In this document: one piece after another, positions 8,726 to 17,367 of the stretch
Position numbering within the stretch: position 1 is the first letter of the stretch
How the letters are laid out: every line of letters starts with the position of its first letter
Position numbers and translations under genes: made by a program
Notes under the pieces: generated by a model
What the model saw: only the letters and a program-made list of their open reading frames with translations
What the model was told of the DNA's origin: nothing
Databases searched by the model: none
Assembly (NCBI GenBank): GCA_947074275.1
Contig: CAMTPA010000006.1
Span: 1 to 54,873, forward strand
DNA: 54,873 bases
Direction of reading: 5' to 3'
DNA from: an uncultured Bacteroides sp.
Lineage (GTDB): Bacteria > Bacteroidota > Bacteroidia > Bacteroidales > Bacteroidaceae

Positions 8726-10381
8726 ATGGTTGAAAAATATTTATCGCAGACTCACTTCACTTCACAAGAAGATTTTATCAAGAACTTAAAAATCAACGTT
8801 CCCGAGAATTTTAATTTTGGTTATGACATTGTAGATGCTTGGGCAGAGAAAGAACCCGATAAGCCTGCACTGTTGTGGACTAACGACAAAGGCGAGCATC
8901 ATCAATATAGCTTTGCCGATATTAAGCGTTATTCGGATATGACCGCATCTTACTTCCAGAGCCTTGGCATTGGTAGAGGTGATATGGTGATGCTGATTTT
9001 GAAACGCCGTGTGGAGTTTTGGTTTAGCATCGTGGCTCTTCATAAAATTGGGGCTACTGTTATTCCAGCTACCCATCTACTCACCAAAAAAGACATTGTA
9101 TATCGTTGCAACGCTGCCGATATTAAAGCGATAGTTTGCGTGGGCGAAGATGTGGTGTTGAAACACATCATCGAGGCAATGCCCGATTGTCCTACGGTGA
9201 AAGAGTTGATAAGCATTGGCCCTGATATGCCCGAAGGGTTCAAAGATTTCCAAGAAGGCATTGTCAAAGCTGCCCCGTTTGTGAAGCCAGAGCTGCCAAG
9301 CGAGAATGAAGACATATCGTTGATGTACTTTACATCGGGCACCACGGGCGACCCTAAGATGGTGGCGCACGATTTTACTTATCCGTTGGGGCACATTGTG
9401 ACGGCAAGCTATTGGCACAATCTGAATGAAAACAGTCTGCACCTCACCATTGCCGATACCGGTTGGGGAAAAGCAGTGTGGGGCAAGCTATATGGACAAT
9501 GGATAGCGGGTGCCAACGTGTTTGTATATGACCACGAAAAATTTACTCCTGCCGATATATTGCAGAAAATAGAGGATTTTCACGTCACTTCATTGTGTGC
9601 GCCTCCTACTATTTTTCGTTTCTTGATTCACGAAGATTTGACTAAATACAACCTCTCTTCATTAAAATATTGCACCATTGCTGGCGAAGCTTTGAACCCA
9701 GCTGTTTACGAAAGCTTCAAAGAGCTGACGGGTATTAAACTGATGGAGGGTTTTGGGCAAACCGAAACCACTCTCACCATTGCTACTATGCCGTGGATGG
9801 AACCAAAACCCGGTAGTATGGGTGTGCCCAATCCACAGTATGATGTTGATTTGATTGATGGTGAAGGACGTTCGGTTGAAGCTGGTGAACAAGGCGAAAT
9901 CGTGATTCGCACCGATAAATGCAAACCTTTGGGCTTGTTCAAAGAATACTATCGAGATGCGGAGCTGACACACGAAGCTTGGAACAACAACATCTACTAC
10001 ACGGGCGATGTGGCTTGGAGAGACGAAGATGGCTATCTTTGGTTTGTAGGTCGCACCGACGATGTGATTAAGAGTTCGGGCTATCGCATTGGCCCATTCG
10101 AGGTAGAAAGTGCCTTGATGACGCACCCCGCTGTGATGGAGTGTGCCATTACTGGTGTGCCCGATGAAATTCGTGGACAGGTAGTGAAAGCTACCGTGGT
10201 GCTTGCGCCAGCCTACAAAGAGTTGGGAAGCGATGCGCTGATTAAGGAATTGCAAAACCACGTGAAAAAAGTGACAGCTCCTTATAAATATCCACGTGTG
10301 ATAGAATTTGTGACAGAGCTTCCTAAAACCATCAGTGGAAAAATACGACGTGTAGAAATTCGTCAGAACGACAAGAAGTAG
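8726..10381 (+). CDS. AMP-forming acyl-CoA synthetase
   Basis: 551 residues of the ANL superfamily, activating a carboxylic acid with ATP to an acyl-adenylate and then an acyl-CoA. Signatures in order: the phosphate-binding loop [13 protein letters not shown] (near 206-218), [29 protein letters not shown] with the hinge region, and the catalytic lysine in [12 protein letters not shown] near the C-terminus. The overall pattern resembles acetyl/medium-chain acyl-CoA synthetases rather than long-chain ones, but the acid cannot be assigned from sequence. It is the last gene of the proC operon and ends before the terminator at 10410-10458. Confidence 0.88.
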   Translation: MVEKYLSQTHFTSQEDFIKNLKINVPENFNFGYDIVDAWAEKEPDKPALLWTNDKGEHHQYSFADIKRYSDMTASYFQSLGIGRGDMVMLILKRRVEFWFSIVALHKIGATVIPATHLLTKKDIVYRCNAADIKAIVCVGEDVVLKHIIEAMPDCPTVKELISIGPDMPEGFKDFQEGIVKAAPFVKPELPSENEDISLMYFTSGTTGDPKMVAHDFTYPLGHIVTASYWHNLNENSLHLTIADTGWGKAVWGKLYGQWIAGANVFVYDHEKFTPADILQKIEDFHVTSLCAPPTIFRFLIHEDLTKYNLSSLKYCTIAGEALNPAVYESFKELTGIKLMEGFGQTETTLTIATMPWMEPKPGSMGVPNPQYDVDLIDGEGRSVEAGEQGEIVIRTDKCKPLGLFKEYYRDAELTHEAWNNNIYYTGDVAWRDEDGYLWFVGRTDDVIKSSGYRIGPFEVESALMTHPAVMECAITGVPDEIRGQVVKATVVLAPAYKELGSDALIKELQNHVKKVTAPYKYPRVIEFVTELPKTISGKIRRVEIRQNDKK

Positions 10382-10409
10382 TCGCACTACGCCGCTATAA
10401 TCTCACAAA

Positions 10410-10458
10410 GAGGTCGTCTCGCAGAGCATAAACTTGCTTTCGAGACGACCTCTTTTTT
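10410..10458 (+). terminator. Intrinsic terminator of the proC-acyl-CoA synthetase operon
   Basis: GAGGTCGTCTCG (10410-10421) and CGAGACGACCTC (10441-10452) form a perfect 12-bp stem followed by a T run. On the minus strand only three T follow, so it may act weakly on the converging GH127 operon as well. Confidence 0.95.
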
Positions 10459-10464
10459 CTTGTG

Positions 10465-10560
10465 TTGGTGGGTAGCCCTTACCCGTTTGGTAGATAGCCC
10501 TTGCCAGGTCGGTAGGTAGGCCTTCTCAGGTCGGTAGGTAGCCCTATCTACCAATTGGGT
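10465..10560. repeat. Intergenic tandem array A (22-bp unit)
   Basis: Four head-to-tail units at about 10465-10486, 10487-10509, 10510-10531 and 10532-10560 follow a consensus close to GGTAGATAGCCCTTGCCAG plus three bases. The last unit turns into an inverted copy: CTATCTACCAA (10544-10554) is complementary to the array start TTGGTGGGTAG (10465-10475) if G-U pairs are allowed. The array lies between convergent operons and ends 10 bp from the stop codon of the hydrolase gene. The same unit recurs at 24665-24776 and, inverted, at 33397-33482. There are no CRISPR-like spacers. Confidence 0.85.
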
Positions 10561-10569
10561 GTTGCAGCC

Positions 10570-11313
10570 CTACTGAAACTGTTCTATCCATAGGTCGGCC
10601 ATTCGTTTATGACCTGCTGGAGTGGGGTGTATGCCATCCCAAATCCAATATCCATCTTTCAGGGTGGGAAAGTTGGTGTGTAAGGCGGCAAACAACTCGT
10701 CAAATGGCACATAGGTGGCTTGATACTCCTTTGCTATTTGCTTCACGATTGTGGCGCATTCGCTTACCATTGCTTGGCGTGTGGCGTAATTATCGCTCTT
10801 CTTCATATTGCCTGTGTTTGCCACAAAGGGTGCGCATATCATTAATTTCACATCGGGGTTTTCTGCTTTAGCCTGTTCTATTAAACTGCGGTAAGTGGCT
10901 TCCCAAGCTGCCAGGTCGAAAGTAGCCCCCGTTTCGTTTTTATCTAAAAATTGCGAAACGTCGTTCGTTCCTATCAAGATAGAAAGCACGTCGGGTTTTA
11001 TTTCGATAACATCTTGTTGCCAACGGTTTTTTAAGTCGTTCAGTGTGTTACCGCTAATGCCACGATTGAAGAAATCGTATTCTTGTTCGGGGTAATGACC
11101 TTGAAAATGAGTGGCGCACAAATACATATAGCCACTTCCGTAGATGTGATTCATATCCCAATGCGAGCGTTCGGCCGATGGTTTAGCCGTACCACCGCTA
11201 TTGCCCCAATTGCCATCGGTGATTGAGTCTCCAATAAAAAGCACACGTGTTTGCGATTGCACACAAAGAGTTGCTGTGCTTAAACATAATAGTAAGATGA
11301 ATAATTGTTTCAT
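10570..11313 (-). CDS. Secreted SGNH/GDSL-family hydrolase
   Basis: 247 residues from the start at 11313, which gives a signal peptide (MKQLFILLLCLSTATLCVQS). The longer reading frame to 11379 runs into the upstream gene. All SGNH blocks are visible: FIGDSITDG (nucleophile Ser), NRGISGNTL (oxyanion Gly), LIGTNDVS (Asn) and WDGIHPTPAGH (Asp and His). It is likely an esterase that removes acetyl or similar groups from glycans. It starts 14 bp after the GH127 stop, so the two are co-transcribed and probably act on the same decorated substrate. Confidence 0.9.
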   Translation of the reverse strand: MKQLFILLLCLSTATLCVQSQTRVLFIGDSITDGNWGNSGGTAKPSAERSHWDMNHIYGSGYMYLCATHFQGHYPEQEYDFFNRGISGNTLNDLKNRWQQDVIEIKPDVLSILIGTNDVSQFLDKNETGATFDLAAWEATYRSLIEQAKAENPDVKLMICAPFVANTGNMKKSDNYATRQAMVSECATIVKQIAKEYQATYVPFDELFAALHTNFPTLKDGYWIWDGIHPTPAGHKRMADLWIEQFQ

Positions 11314-11327
11314 TATCTGTTGCGTTT

Positions 11328-13283
11328 TTATAATTGTTGAAACCATACTTTCATCTTGTTCACACCTCTGTTGGCCCACGCATAATAAGGAATAAATGTG
11401 TAAACCCCATTGGCGTTTTTCTTTTGAATTTGATGAATACCCCCCAAGAAATCGGGTTGCAAATCTACCTGATATTCATCGTCGGCCGATAGCTTGATTG
11501 AATCGAAGGAGGAGAGGTTGTCTACCTGTTCGGCACAATACACAAATGGCCCGTATTCGAGAGCGATGTGCTGCTGAAGGTTTTCCACCTTGTTGTCTGC
11601 CATTACCTGACGCACTTGCATAGGGAAGTCCAATGCTATTTGGTCGCCTTTTTCCCATTTGCGTTCTATCTCTATATAGTCCTTATTGGGTGTTGTGTCC
11701 ACTGTTTCGCCGTTTACCGATACGGTGTAGTTGCTGTTTGGTTTGTCGGCATACCGATAGAGCGATCCTGGGGTTACTTCGTTTTTCGCCCATCCCGGTA
11801 CTCTTATTTTTAGGGTGAAATCTTTTTCTGTTTCGGGCGATACATCAATTGTCACCTTGCCGTCCGATGGATATTGAGTTGTTTGGCTTATGGCTATTTT
11901 GTTATTGTCGAGCATCACGTTGGCTTCGTTTGCCATAAACAGGTTCACATATAGGTTGTCGCCTTGCGTAGCATAAATCAGGTTGGGCACATAGGGGATG
12001 AAGCGAATCAGGTTGGTGGGGCAGCACGAGCAGTCGAACCAAGCTTCTCGGGTGCGTGCGCCTTTGTTGAAAGCAAACTCGCCATCCGATTCCAAAGGAT
12101 TGGGGTAGAAAAAATGTGTTCCATCCAGCGAAATACCTGCAATGACACCGTTGTAGAGCGTCCGTTCAATCAAGTCGTAGTATTTGGCCTCTCCCGATAA
12201 GCGAAACAAACGCTCGTTCCAATACACGCTACCTATCGATGCGCAAGTTTCGCTATAAGCTGTCAGATTGGGTAGTTCGTAATTATCACCAAACTCCTCG
12301 TTGTGGTGGCGTGCGCCAATACCGCCTGTGAGATACAATTTTTGGTTTGTCATATTGTCCCAAAGTCGATGCACGGCTCTTAGGTAAGCGGTGTCTTGAT
12401 AGATGGCGGCTATGTCGGTCATACCGGCATACATATATACGGCTCGTACGGCGTGACCCACCGCTTCATCTTGTTGCAACACAGGCAGATGGTCTTGAAT
12501 GTTTGTCGCTCCCCATATTTCACGCTTGGAAGCATCTCCACGCAAGTCGAGAAATTTTTTAGATAGTGCAAGATACTCTTCTTTTCCTGTGATTTGATAT
12601 AGTTTTATCAATCCAGTTTCCACAATCTGATGTCCTGGCACAGCGTTGTAGGTGCTGTCACCAAATACCTCCACTAAGAGGTCGGCATTTTTGAGTGCAA
12701 TGTTTAGCAGGTTGTCTTTTCCTGTGGCCCAATGGTAGGCAGCAGCCGCCTCAAAAAGATGACCGCTGTTGTATAACTCGTGACTTATTTCGAGATGACT
12801 CCACCGCTCTCCTCCCGGCACCCACTCTGAGGTAGGTTGGTGGGGGTTGATGGTGCGCCACGTGGTGAGGTATCCATCGGGTTCTTGCCCTTGTGCCACG
12901 ATTGCTATGATAGAGTCGCTGTAATGCTCCAGCCCAGCGTTGGGGTTGTTGATGAGCGAGTATGCCACTCCTTCGAGCACTTTGTACACATCAGTATCAT
13001 CAAAAGGCATTTTGCCACGTGCGCATCCACTGCCGCCTTGTATCACTGTGCCAGCGGTAACAAAGTTTTCTATTCGTCCTTCTGTTTCGCATTTATCAAA
13101 AGCGTGTGCTATCACTTTGTTTTGAACCAACTGAATGCGTGGTAGCCAAAAGCTGTCTGTCAGCTTCACTTCACTCAGTTTTACATCTTCAATGGGGTAG
13201 TGGTGTGCCGTTGTATCTTTGGGCGAATGGCATCCTATTGTGCCCAGTAGCATTAGTGGCAGAAGTAGAGCAATGTTTTTCAT
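11328..13283 (-). CDS. GH127-type glycoside hydrolase (beta-L-arabinofuranosidase-like), lipoprotein
   Basis: 651 residues from the start at 13283, giving a lipoprotein signal with lipobox LGTIGC. The 11 extra upstream residues of the longer frame are not needed. The (alpha/alpha)6 domain of the DUF1680/GH127 family carries the zinc site with Glu345 and Cys347 (ETCAS) and Cys420-Cys421 (DCSCCPTN). In the characterised enzyme the equivalent cysteines include the nucleophile. Family members remove terminal beta-L-arabinofuranose or related sugars from plant glycans. It is paired with the SGNH hydrolase but not with a SusCD pair, so substrate uptake must occur elsewhere. The exact sugar is inference. 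Confidence 0.88.
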   Translation of the reverse strand: MKNIALLLPLMLLGTIGCHSPKDTTAHHYPIEDVKLSEVKLTDSFWLPRIQLVQNKVIAHAFDKCETEGRIENFVTAGTVIQGGSGCARGKMPFDDTDVYKVLEGVAYSLINNPNAGLEHYSDSIIAIVAQGQEPDGYLTTWRTINPHQPTSEWVPGGERWSHLEISHELYNSGHLFEAAAAYHWATGKDNLLNIALKNADLLVEVFGDSTYNAVPGHQIVETGLIKLYQITGKEEYLALSKKFLDLRGDASKREIWGATNIQDHLPVLQQDEAVGHAVRAVYMYAGMTDIAAIYQDTAYLRAVHRLWDNMTNQKLYLTGGIGARHHNEEFGDNYELPNLTAYSETCASIGSVYWNERLFRLSGEAKYYDLIERTLYNGVIAGISLDGTHFFYPNPLESDGEFAFNKGARTREAWFDCSCCPTNLIRFIPYVPNLIYATQGDNLYVNLFMANEANVMLDNNKIAISQTTQYPSDGKVTIDVSPETEKDFTLKIRVPGWAKNEVTPGSLYRYADKPNSNYTVSVNGETVDTTPNKDYIEIERKWEKGDQIALDFPMQVRQVMADNKVENLQQHIALEYGPFVYCAEQVDNLSSFDSIKLSADDEYQVDLQPDFLGGIHQIQKKNANGVYTFIPYYAWANRGVNKMKVWFQQL

Positions 13284-13313
13284 ATACGTCCTATTTGTTA
13301 ATTTTAAGGTAGA

Positions 13314-13321
13314 CAAATATA
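13314..13321 (-). promoter_or_regulatory. -7 promoter box of the GH127 operon
   Basis: On the minus strand TATATTTG lies about 30 bp before the GH127 start codon and fits TAnnTTTG. I see no clear -33 element. Confidence 0.45.
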
Positions 13322-13480
13322 ATCAAAATGGTAGACGATAGTTAATGAATGTTGTGAGTATTATATGAATAAATACAAATGATGCACAGATTGTTATCAA
13401 ATGAGCGATTGCGGCAACGTTTGCACTAATAATAACGCTAAATAAACCAAAAATCACCATCCAAATGAAACGCCGTCTGT

Positions 13481-13488
13481 TATATTTG
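13481..13488 (+). promoter_or_regulatory. -7 promoter box of the DUF2007 gene
   Basis: TATATTTG 28 bp before the start codon at 13517 fits TAnnTTTG. The region 13317-13516 thus holds two divergent promoters. Confidence 0.5.
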
Positions 13489-13516
13489 CATCAATAGATA
13501 ATTAATTTTTTAAGGT

Positions 13517-13708
13517 ATGATTACGACAAGAAAAAGTTCTCAGGTTAATGTTTTTGCAGGTAGCCCGTGGGAGGCAGCCAGTGTGAAGACTTTGTTGAAT
13601 GCCGCTTATATTCAGGTTTCTACAAGCGACCGAAAAGACGGTATTCTTTTATCAGTTCCAAGCGAATATTATGCAGCTGCTATTCGCATCATCGGAAATA
13701 GAAATTAA
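13517..13708 (+). CDS. Small DUF2007-type protein
   Basis: 63 residues. The pattern VFAGSPWEAASVKTLLNAAYI followed by short strands resembles DUF2007, a small fold common in Bacteroidota that is related to PII-like or ACT-like signalling domains. No biochemical function is established that I can name. It has its own promoter and a very strong terminator, so it is a monocistronic gene rather than a chance reading frame. It separates the GH127 pair from the glycan utilization locus. Confidence 0.8.
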   Translation: MITTRKSSQVNVFAGSPWEAASVKTLLNAAYIQVSTSDRKDGILLSVPSEYYAAAIRIIGNRN

Positions 13709-13742
13709 AACGTTTCTCACAACGTAAGAGATGTTTTCAATA

Positions 13743-13797
13743 GGAAGCGGGAGTCAAAAGGCTAATAATTAGCAGCTTTTGACTCCCGCTCCTGTTT
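13743..13797 (+). terminator. Strong hairpin between the DUF2007 gene and GH3
   Basis: GGAAGCGGGAGTCAAAAG (13743-13760) pairs with CTTTTGACTCCCGCTCC (13776-13792), with TGTTT after it. It sits between convergent genes and can terminate the DUF2007 transcript. On the minus strand it lies 20 bp after GH3 and may end the glycan locus transcript, although no long T run follows there. Confidence 0.85.
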
Positions 13798-13812
13798 ACA
13801 AGAAGATTCTTG

Positions 13813-16074
13813 TTAGTCTATCACCTTGAAGGTGACTGGTGTGCCGCTTTGGCTATCGGTGGCTATCCACAGATTGAAATCGCCAGGCTCTACTACCTGT
13901 TTCATATCAATATTCCAGAAAGTCAGTTCGCTGATAGGCAATTCGAAGCATACTGTTTTCTTTTCGCCCGGTTTTAGTTCGATACGCATAAAGCGTTTCA
14001 GCTCTTTAACAGGCCGAGTAACAGAGGCCGACTTATCTTGCACATAGAGCTGTGCTATCTCTGTGCCTGTATATTTGCCTGTATTTGCCAAATCAAACTC
14101 CGCCACCAACGTATCGGTTTCTTTCAGCTCCTTTGCCGATAGTTTCACATTGCCATATTGAAATGTGGTGTACGACAAACCGTAGCCGAATGGGTAGAGT
14201 GGGTCGAATCCTGCATCCAAATAGAAACTGGTACACCCCAAAGAGGTTTGTCCTGCTTCGATAGGAATCTCATTGAGAAGCACTTCACTTCTTTGGGCAG
14301 GTCGTCCGGTATTGTTGTGCGAATAGTAAACCGGAATCTGTCCTACCGCTTTAGGAAAAGTCATCGGTGTTTTGCCACTTGGCACCGCTTTTCCCCACAA
14401 CAAATCGGCAAGTGCTGCTCCGCCCATTGTGCCGGGATGGAATGAGTAGAGCACCGCATCCGATTGCTCAATCTCACGTTCGATAGTAAGCGGACGGCCA
14501 GCCATAACAACAGTCACCATCGGTTTGCCCGTTTTGCTCAATGCCGATATAAGTTGGCTTTGACCGCCTTGCAAATCTAAATTGGCCAAGCAATGCGCTT
14601 CGCCCGACAAGATAGATTCTTCGCCCACAAATGCCACTATCACGTCTGCTTTTGTTGCTGCGTTGGCAGCCTGTGCAATGGTGGCTGCATTGTTGTCTCT
14701 GCTGTGTGTCAGTCCGGGAGCATAAATCACCTGTATATTATTTCCTGCCAACTCTCTGATAGCTTTCAAAGGAGTTTGTGTCTGCTCTTTCTCACCGTCG
14801 AAAACCCACGTGCCCATTTGCTCGTATGCGGCATTTGCCATAGGCCCTACTACGGCTACCGTTTTCACATCTGCCGAGATGGGCAGTGTGTTTTTTTCAT
14901 TCTTCAGCAAGATTACCGATTCGATAGCGGCTTGCTTGGCTGCTACCAAATGTGAAGGAGCGTAGAAAGTTGAAGGTGCTTTTTCGTCGACATACGGATT
15001 GTCGAACAAACCGAGCATAAACTTGATGCGCAATATATAACGAACGGCATTGTCGATGGTTTCCTCTTTGATTTGGCCTGTTTTGATAAGCTGCGGTGCT
15101 TCTCTGAAGAAGGTTCCACTCACCATTTCCATATCTACACCCGCATTGATGGCTTTCAGGGCAGCTTCGGTTTCATCGGATGCAAATCCGTGCGCAATCA
15201 TTTCAGATACCGATGCCCAGTCGCTCACAACAAAGCCTTCGTACTTCCACTCTTTGCGCAATACGTCTTTTAGTATAAACGCATTGCCAGTAGAAGGCAC
15301 TCCATCGTTGTCGTTGAATGAAGTCATAAATGTGGCTGAACCAGCTTTTGCCGCCGCTTCAAATGGAGGTAAAAATACATTGCGCAACAGGCGTTCGGGG
15401 ATAGAAGTGGAGTTGTAGTCGCGTCCGCCCTCTGCCGCACCGTAGCCCACAAAGTGTTTGGCGCAAGCAGCTATCGAGGTAGGACTGTTGAGCGAATCGC
15501 CTTGATAGCCCTTGATAGAAGCTACTCCCATCACGGTAGTAAGGTAAGTATCTTCGCCAAACCCTTCGGCTATGCGCCCCCAGCGTGGGTCTCGGCCAAT
15601 GTCAATCATTGGCGCAAATGTCCATCGTATGCCTACCGACGAAGCTTCGATAGCGGCAATGCGTGCTCCCTCTTCCACCAAATCGGGGTTGAACGATGCT
15701 GCTTGCCCCAACGGGATAGGGAAAATGGTTTTGAACCCGTGAATCACGTCGCGTGCCATAATGATAGGGATGCCCAATCGAGATTCCTCCATCGCCACTC
15801 GTTGCAGTGCATTGATTCTTACGGGGTCGGTTTCGTTGAGTATCGATCCCACCTCTCCTTTCTTAATCAAGTTGCTCAAATCCTCTATATTGGCATACGA
15901 GGTGATTTGGTTCATTTGCCCCAACTTTTCTTCCAAAGTCATTTTCCGAAGTAGGGTTTCTACCCTTTTCTCAATAACCTCGTTCTCCTTTTTCGTGTCA
16001 TTGCTCGAGGCACATCCCATAAAGCAAAGCGGCAAAGCAATGGACACTGCAATTTTAATTACCTTATTTATCAT
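13813..16074 (-). CDS. GH3 beta-glucosidase, lipoprotein
   Basis: 753 residues with lipobox CFMGC (Cys21), so likely membrane-anchored. The N-terminal TIM barrel holds the substrate-binding KHFVGYGAAEGGRDYN and the nucleophile Asp285 in FVVSDWASVSE. The alpha/beta sandwich supplies the acid/base region, and a C-terminal fibronectin-III-like domain (about 640-750) completes the BglX-like layout. It probably releases glucose from beta-gluco-oligosaccharides produced by the neighbouring GH16. It is the last gene of the minus-strand glycan locus, 117 bp after GH16 with no promoter of its own visible. Confidence 0.93.
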   Translation of the reverse strand: MINKVIKIAVSIALPLCFMGCASSNDTKKENEVIEKRVETLLRKMTLEEKLGQMNQITSYANIEDLSNLIKKGEVGSILNETDPVRINALQRVAMEESRLGIPIIMARDVIHGFKTIFPIPLGQAASFNPDLVEEGARIAAIEASSVGIRWTFAPMIDIGRDPRWGRIAEGFGEDTYLTTVMGVASIKGYQGDSLNSPTSIAACAKHFVGYGAAEGGRDYNSTSIPERLLRNVFLPPFEAAAKAGSATFMTSFNDNDGVPSTGNAFILKDVLRKEWKYEGFVVSDWASVSEMIAHGFASDETEAALKAINAGVDMEMVSGTFFREAPQLIKTGQIKEETIDNAVRYILRIKFMLGLFDNPYVDEKAPSTFYAPSHLVAAKQAAIESVILLKNEKNTLPISADVKTVAVVGPMANAAYEQMGTWVFDGEKEQTQTPLKAIRELAGNNIQVIYAPGLTHSRDNNAATIAQAANAATKADVIVAFVGEESILSGEAHCLANLDLQGGQSQLISALSKTGKPMVTVVMAGRPLTIEREIEQSDAVLYSFHPGTMGGAALADLLWGKAVPSGKTPMTFPKAVGQIPVYYSHNNTGRPAQRSEVLLNEIPIEAGQTSLGCTSFYLDAGFDPLYPFGYGLSYTTFQYGNVKLSAKELKETDTLVAEFDLANTGKYTGTEIAQLYVQDKSASVTRPVKELKRFMRIELKPGEKKTVCFELPISELTFWNIDMKQVVEPGDFNLWIATDSQSGTPVTFKVID

Positions 16075-16191
16075 AATTCAATGGTTTTATTTTTGTAGTT
16101 TGTCAGCTATTCATAGTTGGCGCGTCAACTGTTGAGGTTTGATGCGATAGCTGTTAACTACTATAAAGCTGTTTGTTAATAGTCTAATAGA

Positions 16192-17289
16192 TTACTTTGT
16201 TTTTTGGAACACACGCACGTAGTCAATCTCGTAAACAGCCGGAAGAACCGATTCGTCTACTCCCTGTGCGCCTCCCCAGTCGCCTCCCCAAGCTAAGTTT
16301 AGCTTCAAGTAAAAAGGAGCATTGAATGGCCAGGTGTCTTTGTTGCCCGTTTTATCGTTGGCAAAGTAGAACAACTCTTTTCCATCTACCAATGTTCGGA
16401 TATAGTCTTCTGTCCACTCCAAAGCATACACGTGATACTCGCTTTGAGCTGTGGGTAAGTAAGTCTCTTTGGTCTTTTGCGTCCCTTTTTGATGATTGTA
16501 GCTGGTGCAGTGTATAGACGAGGAAACGTAGTTGGCATTGTAGCCCACCTCTTCCATTATGTCTATTTCTCCATCGGCAGGCCAAGCGGTGAAGTTGGCA
16601 GGCATCATCCAAAATGCTGGCCACGTGCCTTTGCCCGTAGGTAGCTTTAAGCGTGCTTCAAAGTAACCATATTTCCAGCTCTTGCGTGTATTGATTCGGA
16701 TGGAGTAGACTGTTCCATCAATCTTCTTGGCAATGATTGAGAAGATGCCATCTTTTACCATAGCCAGTTGTTCCCCATCTTTACTGCCACTCACGTAGTG
16801 CTGAAGTTCGTTGTTGCCCCAGCCTCCTCCGCCAGTTTCGTAGCTCCACTCTGTGCTTGGGCTATCGCCTTCTGCAAACTCATCATTCCATACCAGCTCA
16901 TATCCTTCGGGCGTGTCGATGGAAGTATCCACTGGGGCTTTGGGTTTTGCCTCTTGTGTTACATCAATTGTGCTTCTGCTTGTTCCGGCTTTCACTACAA
17001 TGGTTCCTTTTCGTTCGGTGGTGTTGGAGTTGGCCGCAATGGTTGCTGTCACCACTCCCTCTTTTTCCATCGAACTGGTAGGTGTCAACGTAATCCAGCT
17101 TTCGTCACTATAAATGCTCCATTCTCGTGTACACTTCACGCTGATGCTTTGTGTGCCTCCATCGCATCCTATCTGAATAGTGGTAGGCGAACAACTACTG
17201 GCATCGGTAGCGACTTGTGTGTCGTCGCTGTTGCCACAACTCAAAAAAGCGATGAGAACGAGTTGATAAAATAAGATATACTTCTTCAT
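16192..17289 (-). CDS. GH16 endo-beta-glucanase with BACON domain, lipoprotein
   Basis: 365 residues from the start at 17289, which places a lipobox (FLSCG, Cys18) correctly; the longer frame adds 17 unlikely residues. A BACON domain (about 35-115; DESWITLTP, TIDVTQEA) precedes the GH16 jelly roll (about 128-365). The catalytic signature is EIDIMEEVG, with nucleophile Glu241 and acid/base Glu246. The E-I-D-I-M-E form, with the extra Met, is that of bacterial laminarinases and licheninases. It is thus likely a surface endo-beta-1,3- or mixed-linkage glucanase that feeds the SusC/SusD pair encoded upstream. Confidence 0.93.
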   Translation of the reverse strand: MKKYILFYQLVLIAFLSCGNSDDTQVATDASSCSPTTIQIGCDGGTQSISVKCTREWSIYSDESWITLTPTSSMEKEGVVTATIAANSNTTERKGTIVVKAGTSRSTIDVTQEAKPKAPVDTSIDTPEGYELVWNDEFAEGDSPSTEWSYETGGGGWGNNELQHYVSGSKDGEQLAMVKDGIFSIIAKKIDGTVYSIRINTRKSWKYGYFEARLKLPTGKGTWPAFWMMPANFTAWPADGEIDIMEEVGYNANYVSSSIHCTSYNHQKGTQKTKETYLPTAQSEYHVYALEWTEDYIRTLVDGKELFYFANDKTGNKDTWPFNAPFYLKLNLAWGGDWGGAQGVDESVLPAVYEIDYVRVFQKTK

Positions 17290-17304
17290 TGTATTACAGA
17301 TATT

Positions 17305-17350
17305 GAAAAGGTAGATGTAGCAGTGTGGATTTTGATACATCTCCCTTTTC
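17305..17350 (-). repeat. Intercistronic hairpin between the glycan-binding protein gene and GH16
   Basis: GAAAAGGTAGATGTA (17305-17319) and TACATCTCCCTTTTC (17336-17350) form a 15-bp inverted repeat with one mismatch and a 16-base loop. It lies in the 78-bp gap inside an operon. Possible roles are partial termination or protection of the upstream susCD mRNA from 3' exonucleases, either of which would lower enzyme levels relative to SusC/D. Confidence 0.6.
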
Positions 17351-17367
17351 TAAATTAAACAAAACAC

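Noticed and set aside
9662..10387. 241-residue minus-strand frame opposite the acyl-CoA synthetase
   Set aside because: It is a shadow of a well-supported gene; its composition is odd and there is no promoter.
10465..10560. CRISPR array
   Set aside because: Units are directly adjacent without unique spacers, and no cas genes are present. The same holds for the arrays at 24665, 33397 and 50001.
16115..16130. Palindrome AGTTGGCGCGTCAACT between GH16 and GH3
   Set aside because: Near-perfect but short and isolated, with no promoter or T run next to it; not enough to call a site.
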